Numbered from the stretch's first letter, positions 22,228-33,922 are shown. The stretch is DNA of 64,000 nucleotides from Clarkia xantiana subsp. parviflora (GCA_036873135.1 JAPTYO010000022.1:3964979-4028978), one strand, 5' to 3'. Notes: generated by a model from the letters alone, not told the origin. Program-made: numbers and translations.

Positions 22228-22942
22228 TGTTGGATCACGGTGGAACTCCGGTACGATCTCTGACGGCGATCCTATCTCATTTGCTCCACGTAATCCTGCA
22301 AGAGGGGATAGACCGGGCGGTGACCAAGAATCCCTCTCCGATGCTTAAATGAGTATCTCGTATGAACTGGCAAGCAGTAATCTCAAGTAGCCTATCTCAA
22401 AACGTAATTGATCTGAGGTAACCTCTACCCTTTTATAGGCGGAGAGGTACCTCAGTTACCTGGTGAACTGTTGGGGTGGTTAACCCGTATTCCGCGTATC
22501 TCGGGCACGATCCCGCCTATCTAGGCCATGATCTCGCTTATCTCGGCCACGCCCCGCGTATCTCGGCCACGCTCAGCGTATCTTAGCTACGCTCCGCGTA
22601 TCTCGGCCACGCCCCGCGTATCTCGGCCTCATCCTCTGATAGCAAGTCCCGACTAATATCGGGGACTCCAGAGTTATCTCGTTGTGTCGCCGCTCGGGGC
22701 CCCTCGTCATCGTGACAGGGCCAATCATTCTCAGGGATTCATCATCGGGGCCTACTTAAAGGCATCTTATCGGGAGCGTCCGGCTCACCTATCGGGACCG
22801 ACTCTGTCGGGACCTTTCATCGTCGGGACTCCCTCCGTTGGGACCCTTCGCCTGGGTCATCTTGACCTCCTTTGAGGGCCCAGTGGCCTATTTACCGTTT
22901 GCTCGTCGTTAAAGGGACTAACGGCTACAGCGAAGCCCATCA
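22228..22942 (-). mobile_element. A1 3' LTR
   Basis: Length 715 bp. On the minus strand it begins TGATGGGCTTCGC and ends CGTGATCCAACA. It contains a minus-strand TATA box (CTATAAAA, complement of 22431-22438). The sequence on its inner side, complement of TTTGCCCCCAAGACATGAGG (22943-22962), is the polypurine tract. Confidence 0.9.
22490..22632. repeat. 20-bp tandem repeat in the A LTR
   Basis: About seven units of CGCGTATCTCGGCCACGCCC with variants. The 5' LTR of A1 (33970-34070) and the A2 LTR (57700-57810) have fewer or different copies, so the array varies in length. Confidence 0.85.
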
Positions 22943-23507
22943 TTTGCCCCCAAGACATGAGGGACTTTCAGTTCGTCGTGTCTTTCAACTCCCGACCTCC
23001 CGACGTCGGAGTCGGGGACCTTTCCCTTGGCATAGTCACTTGGTACAAGTCCTCTTGTTCACGCCTCCTCGATGCCTTGAGGATAACCACCAAATCCGAG
23101 AAGACTCCTCGGTTCCCCTGCCATTAAATGCAGCAGATAACGAAGCGACGTCTTCAGTACCCGTGCCTGATTTTTTGCGCCTGCTTTTTCTGAAAAGTGC
23201 TTTTCAGGCCGTTTCATCATTGCACCCGTTGCCATTCTGCACGTTCCATCTCAACGGTCCAGATCAGAACGCTTCAACTTCGACGATTTAGATCAAAGCA
23301 TCCCTTCGACTGTCCTCTTCGTCTATAAAACCCTAACTGTGGGCACAGTTTCACTTTTACCGTCTCCGAAATTTCAAAAGCTCTCTGTAACCTCTCTGAG
23401 AATTCAAGCTTCTGCGATTCCAAAGACTTCAGTGCTCCTCCGGCCTCCTGTTCTTCCAAGCCACTTTCCCGACAACGTCAAGTTCATCCTTTCAGCCTTC
23501 AACCATC
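22943..23507 (+). promoter_or_regulatory. Promoter and 5' leader of the A1 antisense gene, TATA at 23324-23330
   Basis: TATAAAA at 23324-23330 (context GTCTATAAAACCCTAA) lies 184 bp upstream of the ATG at 23508. A2 keeps the same arrangement: TATAAAA at 58517-58523, 169 bp before its ATG. Conservation in both copies supports a real plus-strand promoter inside the minus-strand element. Confidence 0.6.
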
Positions 23508-26084
23508 ATGTCTGGTAAGGGTTTCTTTTTCGTTGCTTGTATATTTTTTTTTTCTTTGTTTGTAGTTTTCCGGAAAACCCAATGTGCCTTTCCATGGCTG
23601 ATTTCAGACAGCGGATCTAGTTCTGAGGGAAGGAAGCCCTTCAACTTCGACTATGCTTTGAACGAGATTTCCAGCACTGCGTATGATGCAGCTCTCCGGG
23701 AGGGATTCATTACCTCTACTTGGGAACCTCGTTTCTCGTATCCCTGGCCCCGCCCCTCGGGTAACCTTGAGGTTACTCGTCCCCGAAAAGGGGAGGTATT
23801 TGTCTCTACGGGGCAAATATCAGCGGGGATCAGATTCCCCTCTTCAGGACCTTCTACGGGATGAAGTGCAACGAGGCGGGGGTTTGTGCCTTCTACCCCC
23901 GGATGCCGAAGTGGAACAAGACGCAACTCGGGTTGTACAACTGGACCACTGACACCTGGAAGGTGGTCAAGGGTCGGGGACTCCTGGTCGACACGGGGTC
24001 CGACAACAGCGGGTGGAAGAGGAGCTACTTCTTCATCCAAAACTCCTCGATCCCGTGGCCCCGATGGGAGGTGGAAGCGGACTCTCCTCCCGCCTTCCAC
24101 ACCTATACCAACGAAGACTTCCAGACTCTTCAGCTCATCCAGATCTACCGGTGGGGGGAGTCTTACACTCCCCTCGACGCCAATTCTCTCGTGGAGCGGG
24201 ACCTGGTGAATGCCGGGATCCGACTCCTCGATGTAGTCTCCGGGGGGCAGCTTTTCGACGGCTCCTCCAATATGGTTTCCTGGGTAAATCTCTAACCTTT
24301 GTTTTTATTGTTTGCAACTAAGAAGGTATCCGTGCTGACCAATCTGATACTTAAGCAGGGGGAGACCGACGCTGTCCGCCCCACGCGGAAGAGGAAGTCC
24401 GCCAAGAAGGCCGCTGCTCCATCGGAGTCCCCTTCCGCGGAGAGGCCCAAGCGGAGCCGTGTGGAGGTGGATAAGCTCTTCGACGTCCAGAACGCTGAAG
24501 AAGGTAAAAAGCTCCGCCTCGCTATTAAATCGTACAGGAGGATGGTCCCGAAGGAGTTGATTCCTTCGACCATGGAGGCCCGCATCGCCGACGTCAAACG
24601 AGTCCTCCGAGGGGAAACTCCTCCTGTCCTGAAGGCGGGCTACTACAACTATCGCGGGAAGGACCAATACGTCTCCCGACGTATTGTTTGGTGTAAGGGC
24701 TCTAGTGAATTTCCTGATTACGTTTCTAAAGCCTCCTCTCGTCCTCTAGGTGCAGGTCACTCCGGGACTCCGTCGGGTGCTGGAGCCTCAGCAGGTGCGC
24801 CACCTTCAGCAGGGGCGCCTCCTTCGGCAGGGGCACCACTTTTCTCCAGTGGTGGGACCCCGACCGAGGAACAATTTCGTCGGGTGGAGAGCTTGGACTC
24901 CTCCGAGGAGACTGATGAGGGTGGCTCCCTTCGCCATCGTTGGAGGACGGGGCAGTCCCCGCTGAAACCAACCTCCAAGGGGCTGCCCCCCTCGCCTTCT
25001 TCACAACCGCAGCGACAACCGTCGCCCGCCCACGACTTTACCCATTCCCCAGCCCGGGGTGGATCTGAGGCACGCCCCTCCACGTCCCCAGTCGGCCCAT
25101 CTCCTCTTCCCCTTGACGGGAGCTTCTACAAGGCCTTCGACTCCGACCAGGAGGATGCTCCCTGGGCCCCGATCCAAACGCTGCAGGGGGTCCAGCTCCG
25201 ACAAGGGGACACGTATCCGGAGCTGGCTCTACACCTGGTGGCAGGCTCAATTCTGCCTTCAATGAGGTACCCGATTACCTTAGATCAGGAGGAGATGCGC
25301 CGGGATGTAAAGGAAATGTGCATGCGTCGGATAGAGGTAAGCCTTTCACCCTTCTTTTCTTCATCTATAAGACCGGTTGCTCATCTACTAATACTTCTTT
25401 TCCTTTCTTCGCAGGATATGGGGGACATCAACCATTCCATCGGGTACCTCCTCGCCTACGAGGAGGCCCTGGAGAAAGAGCGGGCGGTCACGGCCAAGCT
25501 TAAGGAGGATCTCGCGGCCTCCGAGTCTTCGCGGGGGAAACTGGCCAAGGAGCAGGCCATCTTCGACCGCAAGACTCGGGACCTCCAAAAGCAGGTCCGT
25601 GACTTCGAGGGGCTCCTCAAGCGGGAGCGGCAGGAGCGGCAGGTTGCTGAGGACAAGCTGGTCCTCGAGAAGAAGGCTCAGGAAGAGCAAGTTGCGGGGG
25701 TTCCCGCGCAGTTGGTCTCGGCCGAGACCAAGGGCCGGGAGGATTATCGGAGGTCCGAAGACTTCCAGGCCTGATGCTGTGAAGTTTTGCAGCGCGGAGG
25801 TGGAGAACACCCTCTTCAACGCAGTCGAGGAACTCCACCTGGAGTATGGCGACACCATCAACTTCGACAAGTCTCCTTCTCTCGCTCCCTTCGCGAAGAA
25901 ATACTTTGCTCTTTCGGAGGAGAGTGATGGGGGGAGTACTCCCGCGATTGTTGAAGACACAGCGGAGCCTCCAAGTAATGATACTCCGATAATCGACCCT
26001 CCAGCGGCTGAACCTGTGGAGCCTTCTGCCACCGACCTCGTGGATCCAGCTCCCGTTGATGCCACCAACAAGGACCAAGCCTAA
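23508..26084 (+). pseudogene. Antisense gene of A1, four exons, two lesions
   Basis: Exons read from sequence and from comparison with A2: 23508-23514, 23608-24283, 24359-25336 and 25415-26084, all with GT-AG introns of 93, 75 and 78 bp. The protein has an N-terminal domain related to that of the C antisense gene, with motifs VVKGRGLLVDTGS, SYFFIQNSS, WPRWEVEAD and DLVNAGIRLLD. Then follow a basic, nuclear-signal-like segment (RKRKSAKKAAA, PKRSR), a Pro/Ser-rich linker, and a C-terminal coiled coil (about 25440-25760) ahead of an acidic tail ending in KDQA. Lesions: about 133 bp are missing near 23840 relative to A2, with a frame change, and one extra base lies near 25770. The function is unknown; the N-terminal domain resembles the Pfam group of putative gypsy-type transposon proteins. 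Plus-strand splicing would be invisible to the minus-strand genomic RNA, so introns survive transposition. Confidence 0.7.
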
Positions 26085-26762
26085 CTGCTTATCTTTAGAG
26101 TCCTTGTATTTTCCTCATTTTTGTAATCCTCGGGCCTTTGAGCCCTTATGAATATCAGACTTTCTCAGTTCCGATTTTCCCTTGCACTTCTTAAAGCGAC
26201 TTTACTTATACTTACTTAAGTCGAAACCTCGACACTTAAGATAGTCTCACACATCACTTAAGACGATTTACCAATTTGCACCACTTAAGGTGACTTACCA
26301 TTATGCACCACTTAAGGCGACTTTCCAATACTTAGAGTAAATCCAAGAATCGTGCATCACTTAAGACGACTTAATCTCGTGCATCACTTAGGACGACTTA
26401 ATCTCGTGCATCACTTAAGACGACTTTAACAACACTTAGAGTAAATCTAAGAATCATGCTTCACTTAAGACGACTTAATCTCGCGCATCACTTAAGACGA
26501 CTTTAACAATACTTAGAGTAAATCTAAGAATCATGCATCACTTAAGACAACTTAATCTCGCGCATCACTTAAGACGACTTTAACAACACTTAGAGTAAAT
26601 CTAAGAATAACTCTGATTGGAAGCGACCTCTTTATTTATTGATGGGATAAAATTTGCTTACATCGAATCAAACGATAAATAACTTACACCACTTAAGGCG
26701 ATTTTACATCGGGCACCACTTAAGGCGACTTTTCATCGAGCACCACTTAAGGCGACTTCTCA
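26085..26762. repeat. CACTTAAG-type repeats between antisense gene and pol
   Basis: The core CATCACTTAAGACGACTT recurs more than ten times, with an interspersed TTAGAGTAAATCTAAGAATC. The repeats fill the gap where the two convergent transcripts of A1 would end. A2 has the same type of array at 61490-62071, with different copies. Confidence 0.85.
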
Positions 26763-27731
26763 TCAAGCATGGTGTTTCTTCAAGTGTTCGCCACTAAAAT
26801 AATGCTTCAATGCTCTTCCATCGAGGTCTTCCAACTTGTAAGCATTTGGAGCTGGCATCCCCACGACCTTGTAAGGTCCTTCCCATTTTGGTGACATCTT
26901 GCTGATTCGATCCAAAAGGGTAAACTCGTTGCGACGCCAAACCAGCTCCCCGACGAAGAATTGTCGGGACTTGACTCGCCGATTGTAATACCTGGCCGTC
27001 GCCAAACGCATTCGAGCCTGGACTTCGTCGGCTTCCCGCCTCTTCTCTTCGAGCAAGTCCAAATCCAGACGTCTCATCTCATCATTCGTCAAAGGCTCGT
27101 AATATCTCATCCGATGGGACGCCACAGCTACCTCCACGGGAGCAACAGCCTTCGTGCCATAAACAAGGCCAAACGGAGTCTCCCCAGTTGATCGTTTGGG
27201 TGTCGTTCTAACAGCCCAAAGCACGTTTTCCAGCTCATTCAGCCATTTGCCCTTCAAGGCATAGACCCTTTTCTTCAGGCCATCCATCACGATTTTGTTG
27301 GCCGATTCCACCTGGCCATTAGTCTGAGCATGGCGGACAGAGGCTGTCCGATTCTCGATGTTCAACTCCTCCAGATACTCCTTCACCTGAGACCCGTTAA
27401 ACGGTGGACCATTGTCGCTGATCACCACCTTAGGAATCCCGTATCTGGATACAATATGCGTCTGGAGAAATTTGACGATCTTGTTCCCCGTCGTCCTGGC
27501 CAACGCCTTTGCCTCTATCCATTTCGAAAAATAATCAATAGCTACGAGCAAATACTTACACTGACCTTGTGTTTGCGGAAGAGGTCCAACCAAGTCGATG
27601 CCCCATTGCGCGAAGGGCCAAGCGCTCTTGATGGATGTCAGATTAGCGGCCGGAGCCACAATACTCGGGGCGTACCTCTGGCATGCGTTGCAGGATCGGA
27701 CCAACGTCGTCGCCTCCTTGCTCATTGTAGG
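26763..27731 (-). pseudogene. Integrase region of A1
   Basis: Integrase inserts the element cDNA into the genome. Visible motifs are a CNACQR zinc-finger half, the first catalytic Asp in QWGIDLVGPLP, the second in VVISDNGPPF, and the catalytic Glu in TNGQVESANK. The C-terminal GPY-type module is KWEGPYKVVG, with LKKHHA as the end at 26763-26765. The 320-residue stretch from 27725 is open. It is separated from the RNase H part by a TAG at 27729-27731, where A2 reads Trp in YYWPTM. This is a gypsy-type integrase; the catalytic residues are intact, the upstream stop is not. Confidence 0.9.
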
Positions 27732-29222
27732 CTAGTAATAGCCCAAGTTCAGCACTTTCCTCATAATGGATCGGGCCCCTTCATGACAAGCCGCAACCTC
27801 TTCATGCACCTCTTTCAGGATTCGACTTGTGTCGGGCTCAGCCACACACTTCAAGTACGGAGTCGAGAACCAGCCCTTCTTGTATAGCTGATTGTCCAGC
27901 ATCACGTAATTAGCCGCGATCCGACATATCCTGTCAGCTACTACTTTATCATCGGGGAATGCCCCCGTAGTTAGGTACGCAACTATCGGGGTCATCCAAG
28001 TGGGCTCCTCCTCCGATCCTGCTTCAATAGCACACATCTGTGTCGGGTCGGTGGTCGACAAGATCACCTTCTCCAAGAAGTGCACCTTCCGATTTTCCTC
28101 CAAGGGTGCCCCCAGGGCAAATTTGCTCAAGGCATCTGCCTCCACGTTTTCCTCCCTCGGGATCGCCTCGATGTCGAAGCTTTTAAAACTCTCCTTCAAG
28201 GCTTGCACCTCGCGCAGGTACTTCCTCATCATCGGGCTCTTCGCCTCGTATCGCCCTTGAACCTGGTTTACAATCAGGGTCGCGTCACACTTCACTCTCA
28301 AGTGAGCGACTCCTGTACCTTTGGCAATTTTCAGGCCCGTGATAAGAGCCTCGTACTCAGCTTCATTGTTCGTGGCCCTAAATGTTAAAGCCAAAGCATA
28401 TCGAAGCGGTTCACCTCCGCCTGGTGGTATTAATACAAACCCTGCTCCTGATCCATCTGAACTCGAGGAGCCATCTGTGTACATCTCCCAAGTATTTTCC
28501 TCGCTTGTCTGTTCTGATTGCTCTGCCATCTCTGGTTGTTCTACCATCGGGACCTCAATGGTTGCCCCCTCTACAGGGCCCGCTTCTTCCAGATCGGGGG
28601 CTGTAGACTCTGCTATGAAATCCACCAATGCCTGGCCCTTAATAGCCGTTCTCGGAGCAAAGTGTATGCGAAACTCACTAAGCTCGACTGCCCATTTCAC
28701 TAACCTCCCCGACGCATCCGGTCGGTTCAAAAAATGCTTCAGAGGCTGGTTCGTCAACACAATAATCTCGTGTGCATGGAAATAAGGCCTTAGCTTCCGA
28801 GCAGTTATAATTAACGCAAAGAGATACTTCTCAACGGCCGGATAATTCAATTCAGACTTGGCAAACGCCTTGCTTACATAATACACGGGGACTTGATTAC
28901 CCTCGACAACCTTCACTAACACAGAGCTAATGGCAAATTCAGAAACAGCCAAGTAAAGATAGAGCGGCTCGCCTGGAACCGGTTTCGCCAACGGCGGGAG
29001 GGTGCAGAGGTGCTGCTTGAGTGCCTGGAACGCTTCTTCACACTTGGCGGTCCACTCAAACTTCTTGTTGGCCCTCAGGACTTCAAAAAATGGCATTGAT
29101 CGGTCACTTGCCTTGGACAGGAAGCGATTCATTGCAGCCAGTCAGCCATTCAGCACTTGCACCTCCCGATGGTTTATCGGAGACTGCATCTCCTCGATCG
29201 CCCTCAGCTTCTCGGGATTCAC
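27732..29222 (-). pseudogene. End of reverse transcriptase and two RNase H domains of A1
   Basis: The first part (to about 28630 in coordinates, minus strand) is the standard gypsy RNase H with PVYYVSKAF and ALIITARKLRPYF. After a variable linker a second RNase H follows with MYTDGSSS, NNEAEYEALI, VKCDATLIVNQV and ADALSKFA, i.e. Asp, Glu, Asp, Asp in the right order for a catalytic site. A dual RNase H is a known mark of the Tat lineage. In-frame stops lie at 29220-29222 (Glu position in RGIEVNPEK) and near 29142 (a CGA-to-TGA type change). No frameshift is seen. Confidence 0.85.
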
Positions 29223-30329
29223 CTAAATTCCTCTCTGGCTCACCATAAAGCCCAGAAATTTCCCTGAGTGGACTCCGAAGGCGCATTTTGTCGGGTTTAA
29301 GCGAACCTGATGAAGCCTCATCCGCTCAAACGCCATGGCTAGGTTGTGCACATGATCCTCAGCTTGTCGGGACTTCACCAGCATGTCATCCACGTAAGCC
29401 TCCATGGTCTCCCCTAGCATATCTCCGAACAGCTTGTTCACCATCCGCTGGTAGGTTGCCCCGGCATTGATCAACCCGAAAGGCATGACATCGTAGTGAT
29501 AGATGTCACTGTCTGCGTAAAATGCTGTGTGAGGAGCGTCTTCCTTAGCCATCTTGATCTGGTTATAGCCCGAGTATGCATCCATGAAGCTCAACAGCTC
29601 ATGTCCCGACGTGGCATCCACCAGCTGGTCGATTCTCAGGAGCGGGTAACAGTCCTTCGGGCAAGCCTTATTCAGGTCGCGGAAATCAACGCACATCCTC
29701 CATTTCCCATTGCTCTTCCTCACCAGCACCAGGTTAGCAACCCAAGTCTGGAATCGGAGCTCCTTGATAAACCCAGCATCGAGCAACCTGCCCACCTCCT
29801 GCTGGATTGCAATCCTCTTGTCCGTGCCCATCGGACGCCTTTTCTGTGTGATAGGTTTGATCGCGGGATCAATCTTCAACTCATGCACGATCACGTCGGG
29901 GCTGATTCCTGGCATGTCACTCGGAGACCAGGCGAATAGCTCTTTGAACTCTTTCAGTAGATCGATCAATCTTCGGGCTGTTTCCTCGGTCAGAGCAGAC
30001 CCGATTTTCACCTTCCTCTGAGGCCCGTCAATCTCAACCTCCTTCAAATCCTCCACGGGGGCGGGACGCCCAAACTCTTCTCTGGGATCAGCATCTGTCT
30101 GAAGGACAGTCATAGCCTCCCGTCTTCTCCTTCGGGTGGCGTTAACATAACATTTCCTGGAAGCCACCTGGTCGCCCTTTACCTCTCCGACTCCATGATC
30201 AGTCGGGAACTTCATCTTCTGGTGAACAGTCGAGGCAACTGCCATCAGGGGGTTGATGGTAGTTCTCCCGATAATCGCGTTGTAGGTCCCCGCGGACTCA
30301 ACTACCACAAACTCCACGTTCCTCCTCTA
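29223..30329 (-). pseudogene. Reverse transcriptase region of A1
   Basis: The region starts in the end of the protease (AIIGRTTINP) and a linker (GDQVASRKCYVNA). The RT then shows VRKSNGKWRMCVDFRDLNKA, DAYSGYNQI, PFGLINAGATYQRMV and the catalytic YVDD in AYVDDMLVKS. It is 364 open residues from 30317. Two adjacent stops (TAA TAG, about 30324-30329) cut it from gag-protease in the same frame. The match is to Ty3/gypsy RT by order and spacing of motifs. Confidence 0.9.
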
Positions 30330-32369
30330 TTATTTCCACCCGCTACCAAACTCCACTGGTAAGGTGATCACTCCTAGCGGATAGGAGGTAAAGCCAGAGA
30401 ATCCGACCATTGGGAAGTTCGCCTCCTTTAGGTCCTTCTTCGTTTTCCCCATGGCCTCCAGCACGTCCATGAACAGGATATCGGAGGAGCTCCCTCCATC
30501 GATCAGAATCCGCTTCATCTCGTACCCATCCACATCCAAGGTCACGAACAGAGCGTCATCGTGCGGAGTCTCCACGCCTACAAGATCCTCCGACAAAAAG
30601 GAGATCACCATCTCTTCCTTCAGGGTCCAGGATCGGGACCTCTTACCCAGTACTACAGCAGCTGGAATTCTAGAGGCATAAACCTCCCGGGAGGACGAGG
30701 TATCACCTCCCACGGAAAACCCTCTGTGAATCACATTGATAGTGCCCCGCTTCTCCTTACGGGCACCGGTAGACTCCGGGTCGGACCTTTTCTTCTTTGG
30801 GGACCGGTCGTGGGACCGGGAACGGGATCGTGATCGGGATCGAGAACGGGATCGACACCGCTTCTCCCCGACAAACTCCTTAAGCTTCCCCTTCTGGATC
30901 AGCTTTTCGATCTCCTTCTTCAACTCCCGACAATGATTGGTGTCGTGGCCATTCGCGCGATGGAATCGACAGTAGCGGTCGGTGCGGGATCCCAAAAACT
31001 CTCCTTCCTTCTTCGGGGGGTACCTAGAGATACCCTGTCGCTCCATGACCGTCAACACCTCCGCCATGGAGGTATTGAGAGGAACGTCATGATCCTCCCG
31101 CCTGTCTTTTTTCGAGGAACGCCTATCATCCCTCCGATCGGAGCGACCTCGACCCCGACTGCCCTCGGCTTTATCCTTCGACTTGCGCTCGTCTAAGGGT
31201 TTGACCGACTGCTTTCCCTTATTCGACTTCGGGGGCTCGAGCTCTCCAGCGGCTATCTTCGATTCCTGGACATCGATTTGCCGCTTCACCCTCTTCTGCA
31301 GTGCCTCCATATTCCACACAGCCTTCTCAGCCACGCTGTGCATCAAGTCGGAACCGTAGGGGGCTGTTAGGTTCCGAATGAAGGTACGGATGGTTTCACC
31401 CTCCGAAATCTCCTCGTCAATCTCTGCTACGCTGGCAGTGTATCGCTGGTAATAGTGCGCCAGCGACTCGTCGGGCCTCTGTACCACCTGGGTCAAGGAC
31501 CTCACACTTTTCAGCAAACGTCTGCGACCCTGGTACTGCTGAATAAAGCGGTCGTGCATATCCGCCCAGCAAGTGATGGAGCCTGGGGGCAGACTGAAGA
31601 ACCGGGTTAGGGCTCTCTCGCATAGTGTGTTGAACAACGTACACACAATATCCTCATTCGGGGCTCTGCCCAGACACGCCATGAGGTGCTTCTGGACATG
31701 ACGAACCGGATCTCCCTCGCCATCATACTCCTTGATCGTGGGGATACCCAGTCCTGGCGGGGCGAGGGTGTCTATGAGTCGAGGAACGAAGGGATGGGTG
31801 GATCAATCCCTCAGCTCCAACACCAGCGGCTTCTGCTCTCCCATGCAGATGTTCACGATCTTCACCACCTAATCGGGGGTGATGGGACCATTAAGGGGAA
31901 TGGTCCTATGCTGCACTGGTCCTGGCCAATCGACCACGAATCGTTCTGGTTGGGTGGACTCCCTACTCCTGCCCAGGTTTCGGGGCTGAACCTCCCGAAC
32001 ATTCTGAACCTCTGCTGGCGGGGGCGCCTCCTCTTCTAGTGGAGGCATCTCCTCTTGCCTCCTCGCAGCCTCTCTCCGGTCTAAGAGGGCCTCTACAGCT
32101 GCCAAAAACATTGGCATGGCTTCCGCCATAGCCCTCGTCAGGTCCGCAGCTGGAGGAGCCTCCCGCTCCCTATTCCCCTGGTGTTGAGCAGCAGTATCTT
32201 CGGGACCTTCATTATGCCCCCCTGTCTGGGAGACCTCAGCATCAGGAAGATTCTGGTCCTCCTCGCGTTCCGGTGGTGAATTCAAAGTCGTCGCAGCAGG
32301 ATGACGGGAACCACCAGATTGTCCTTGTCTTCTTTGCTTGCCAGCCACCATTGAACGAGTAGAAGGCAT
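30330..32369 (-). pseudogene. gag and protease of A1
   Basis: The ATG at 32369 (MPSTRSMVAGKQ) opens a frame shared with all of pol. The gag core has EYDGEGDPVRHVQKHL (about 31730), the SITCWADMHDRFIQQY segment and a C-terminal CRFHRANGHDTNHC zinc-binding-type motif. It then has an Arg/Ser-Asp repeat stretch (30790-30860) that can bind RNA, followed by the protease with DGGSSSDILF. Stops interrupt it at 31866-31868 (TAG, likely CAG before) and near 31802. Gag and pol appear to be one uninterrupted polyprotein in origin, as usual for this lineage. Confidence 0.85.
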
Positions 32370-32385
32370 ATCAGCTTTTTGTTAC

Positions 32386-32404
32386 GTTCCCACAGACGGC
32401 GCCA
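32386..32404 (-). promoter_or_regulatory. Primer binding site of A1
   Basis: On the minus strand TGGCGCCGTCTGTGGGAAC lies one base after the LTR end (CCAACA). It starts with TGG, as expected for the complement of a tRNA CCA end. This is the priming motif seen in many plant gypsy elements. I do not assign the tRNA. Confidence 0.85.
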
Positions 32405-32600
32405 ATGTTGGATCACGGTGGAACTTCGGTACGATCTCTGACGGCGATCCTAGCTCCTTTGCTCCACGTAATCCTGCAAGAGGGGATAGACCCGGCGGTG
32501 ACCCAGAATCCCTCTCCGATGCTTAAATGAGTATCTCGTAAGAACTGGCAAGCAGTAATCTCAAGTAGCCTATCTCAAAACGTAATTGATCTGAGGTAAC

Positions 32601-33901
32601 TGTAAACACCTAATTTTGGACCACGCATGACACGCGTGGCATGTGGTGCACTAAATGGGAAGTGTCTAATTATGGCAAGCCTCGAAGTTTCCAAGAGTAG
32701 TCCAGCATAAAATAGGATAGTACATATATATTTATTTGTAAAAATATTCAAAAATATATTGTGAGTATTTATGATAAATTTAGTGAATATTCACAATATA
32801 TTTTCAGAATATTGGCTATTAATTAGAATAATTTAGTCAGATTTTATTTTCTAAAACTAGAGCTAAACCCGGTGCTATATTATGTGAGGATGTAAAAGGG
32901 GGATTCAGACAAATGAAATAAAGGAACCCGTACTTGGGGATTTAAGTGCCATAACTTTACTATATATTATTTTTGTCGTTACTGTTGTTTTGGTTGTTGT
33001 TTTGTCAGAGACTCAACCGGCCATTCCTCGACCGCCGCCGGGACCTCCGACTAGTTGCTCCGACCACGCCTTCCCCAGTCGACCGACTACGCCACACCTC
33101 GTCCTGACCAGTGACCACTATTAAGGTCCGCCCCGCTACTCCAATTGTCGTGGTCCATCCTGCAGTTGCCGCTGTTCTCCACTGCTGTCACCACACCGCC
33201 TGGCCCAGCTTGCTCCCGTTGCTGCGCTGCTGTTTGTTTCCGCCATAGCTGCTGCCGTCGCCGGAATGCGCGCTGCCACTGCTGTCCTGGTGTGTCCATC
33301 TGCTCCGTGCTGTTCGTATTGTTGCTGCAGTGCTCCGTGCGTTGGTTCTTCTTCTCCAGGAGTTAGGTAAGTTATTTATTATTATTATATTTACATATAA
33401 TTAATGTGTTGTTATTTAAAATTATTATATTATCATATAATAGGCTGCATATAATGTATAATGGGTGGCAACGTGTATAATTATATATATATATATATAT
33501 GATATAAATATGTAATATAATATTAATGGGTTATGTTTAATTTTAACTATGTTAGATAGATAATTTTTAGTATAAATTACAGTTGATATTTATTTAGCAT
33601 ATTCTAAACTTTATTTGATAGTTTTTTTTTTTGTTTTATATAAAATTTTATATATTAGAATAGTGGCAATTTATGAATTGAGTACCGAAAGGGCGGAATT
33701 TTAGAACAAATGTTTTAGTTTCCGTAATAGAACCCCCGAACTCGAATTTCTGATCGTAAACCGGTTTTATACCTAGGTGATTAATCCAGTTTAGCTAATT
33801 TAGGATTCTAGTTAGCCTTATAATTAACTAGTGGCGACTCTTTCAAAAATCCATCGTTTTTCAAAACGTAAATCGCCTTAAGTCAGATTTTAGGTTCGAC
33901 A
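32601..33901 (+). mobile_element. Solo LTR of family D (D2)
   Basis: It starts TGTAAACACC, ends TTCGACA and is flanked by GTAAC at 32596-32600 and 33902-33906. No internal region is present, so it is a textbook solo LTR left by recombination between two LTRs. It is oriented plus, opposite to its A1 host. It shares the D landmarks GAACCCCCGAACTCGAATTT and ACTAGTGGCGACTCT with D1 and D3. Confidence 0.95.
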
Positions 33902-33914
33902 GTAACCTCTGCCA

Positions 33915-33922
33915 TTTTATAG
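33915..33922 (-). promoter_or_regulatory. TATA box of the A1 5' LTR
   Basis: The complement reads CTATAAAATGG. The D solo LTR begins 8 bp downstream in the direction of A1 transcription, so the TATA box is now cut off from the original start site. Confidence 0.6.

Noticed and set aside
27330..30021. Plus-strand ORFs opposite A1 pol
   Set aside because: Mirror frames of the gag-pol coding strand; no domains. The genuine antisense gene lies at 23508-26084.
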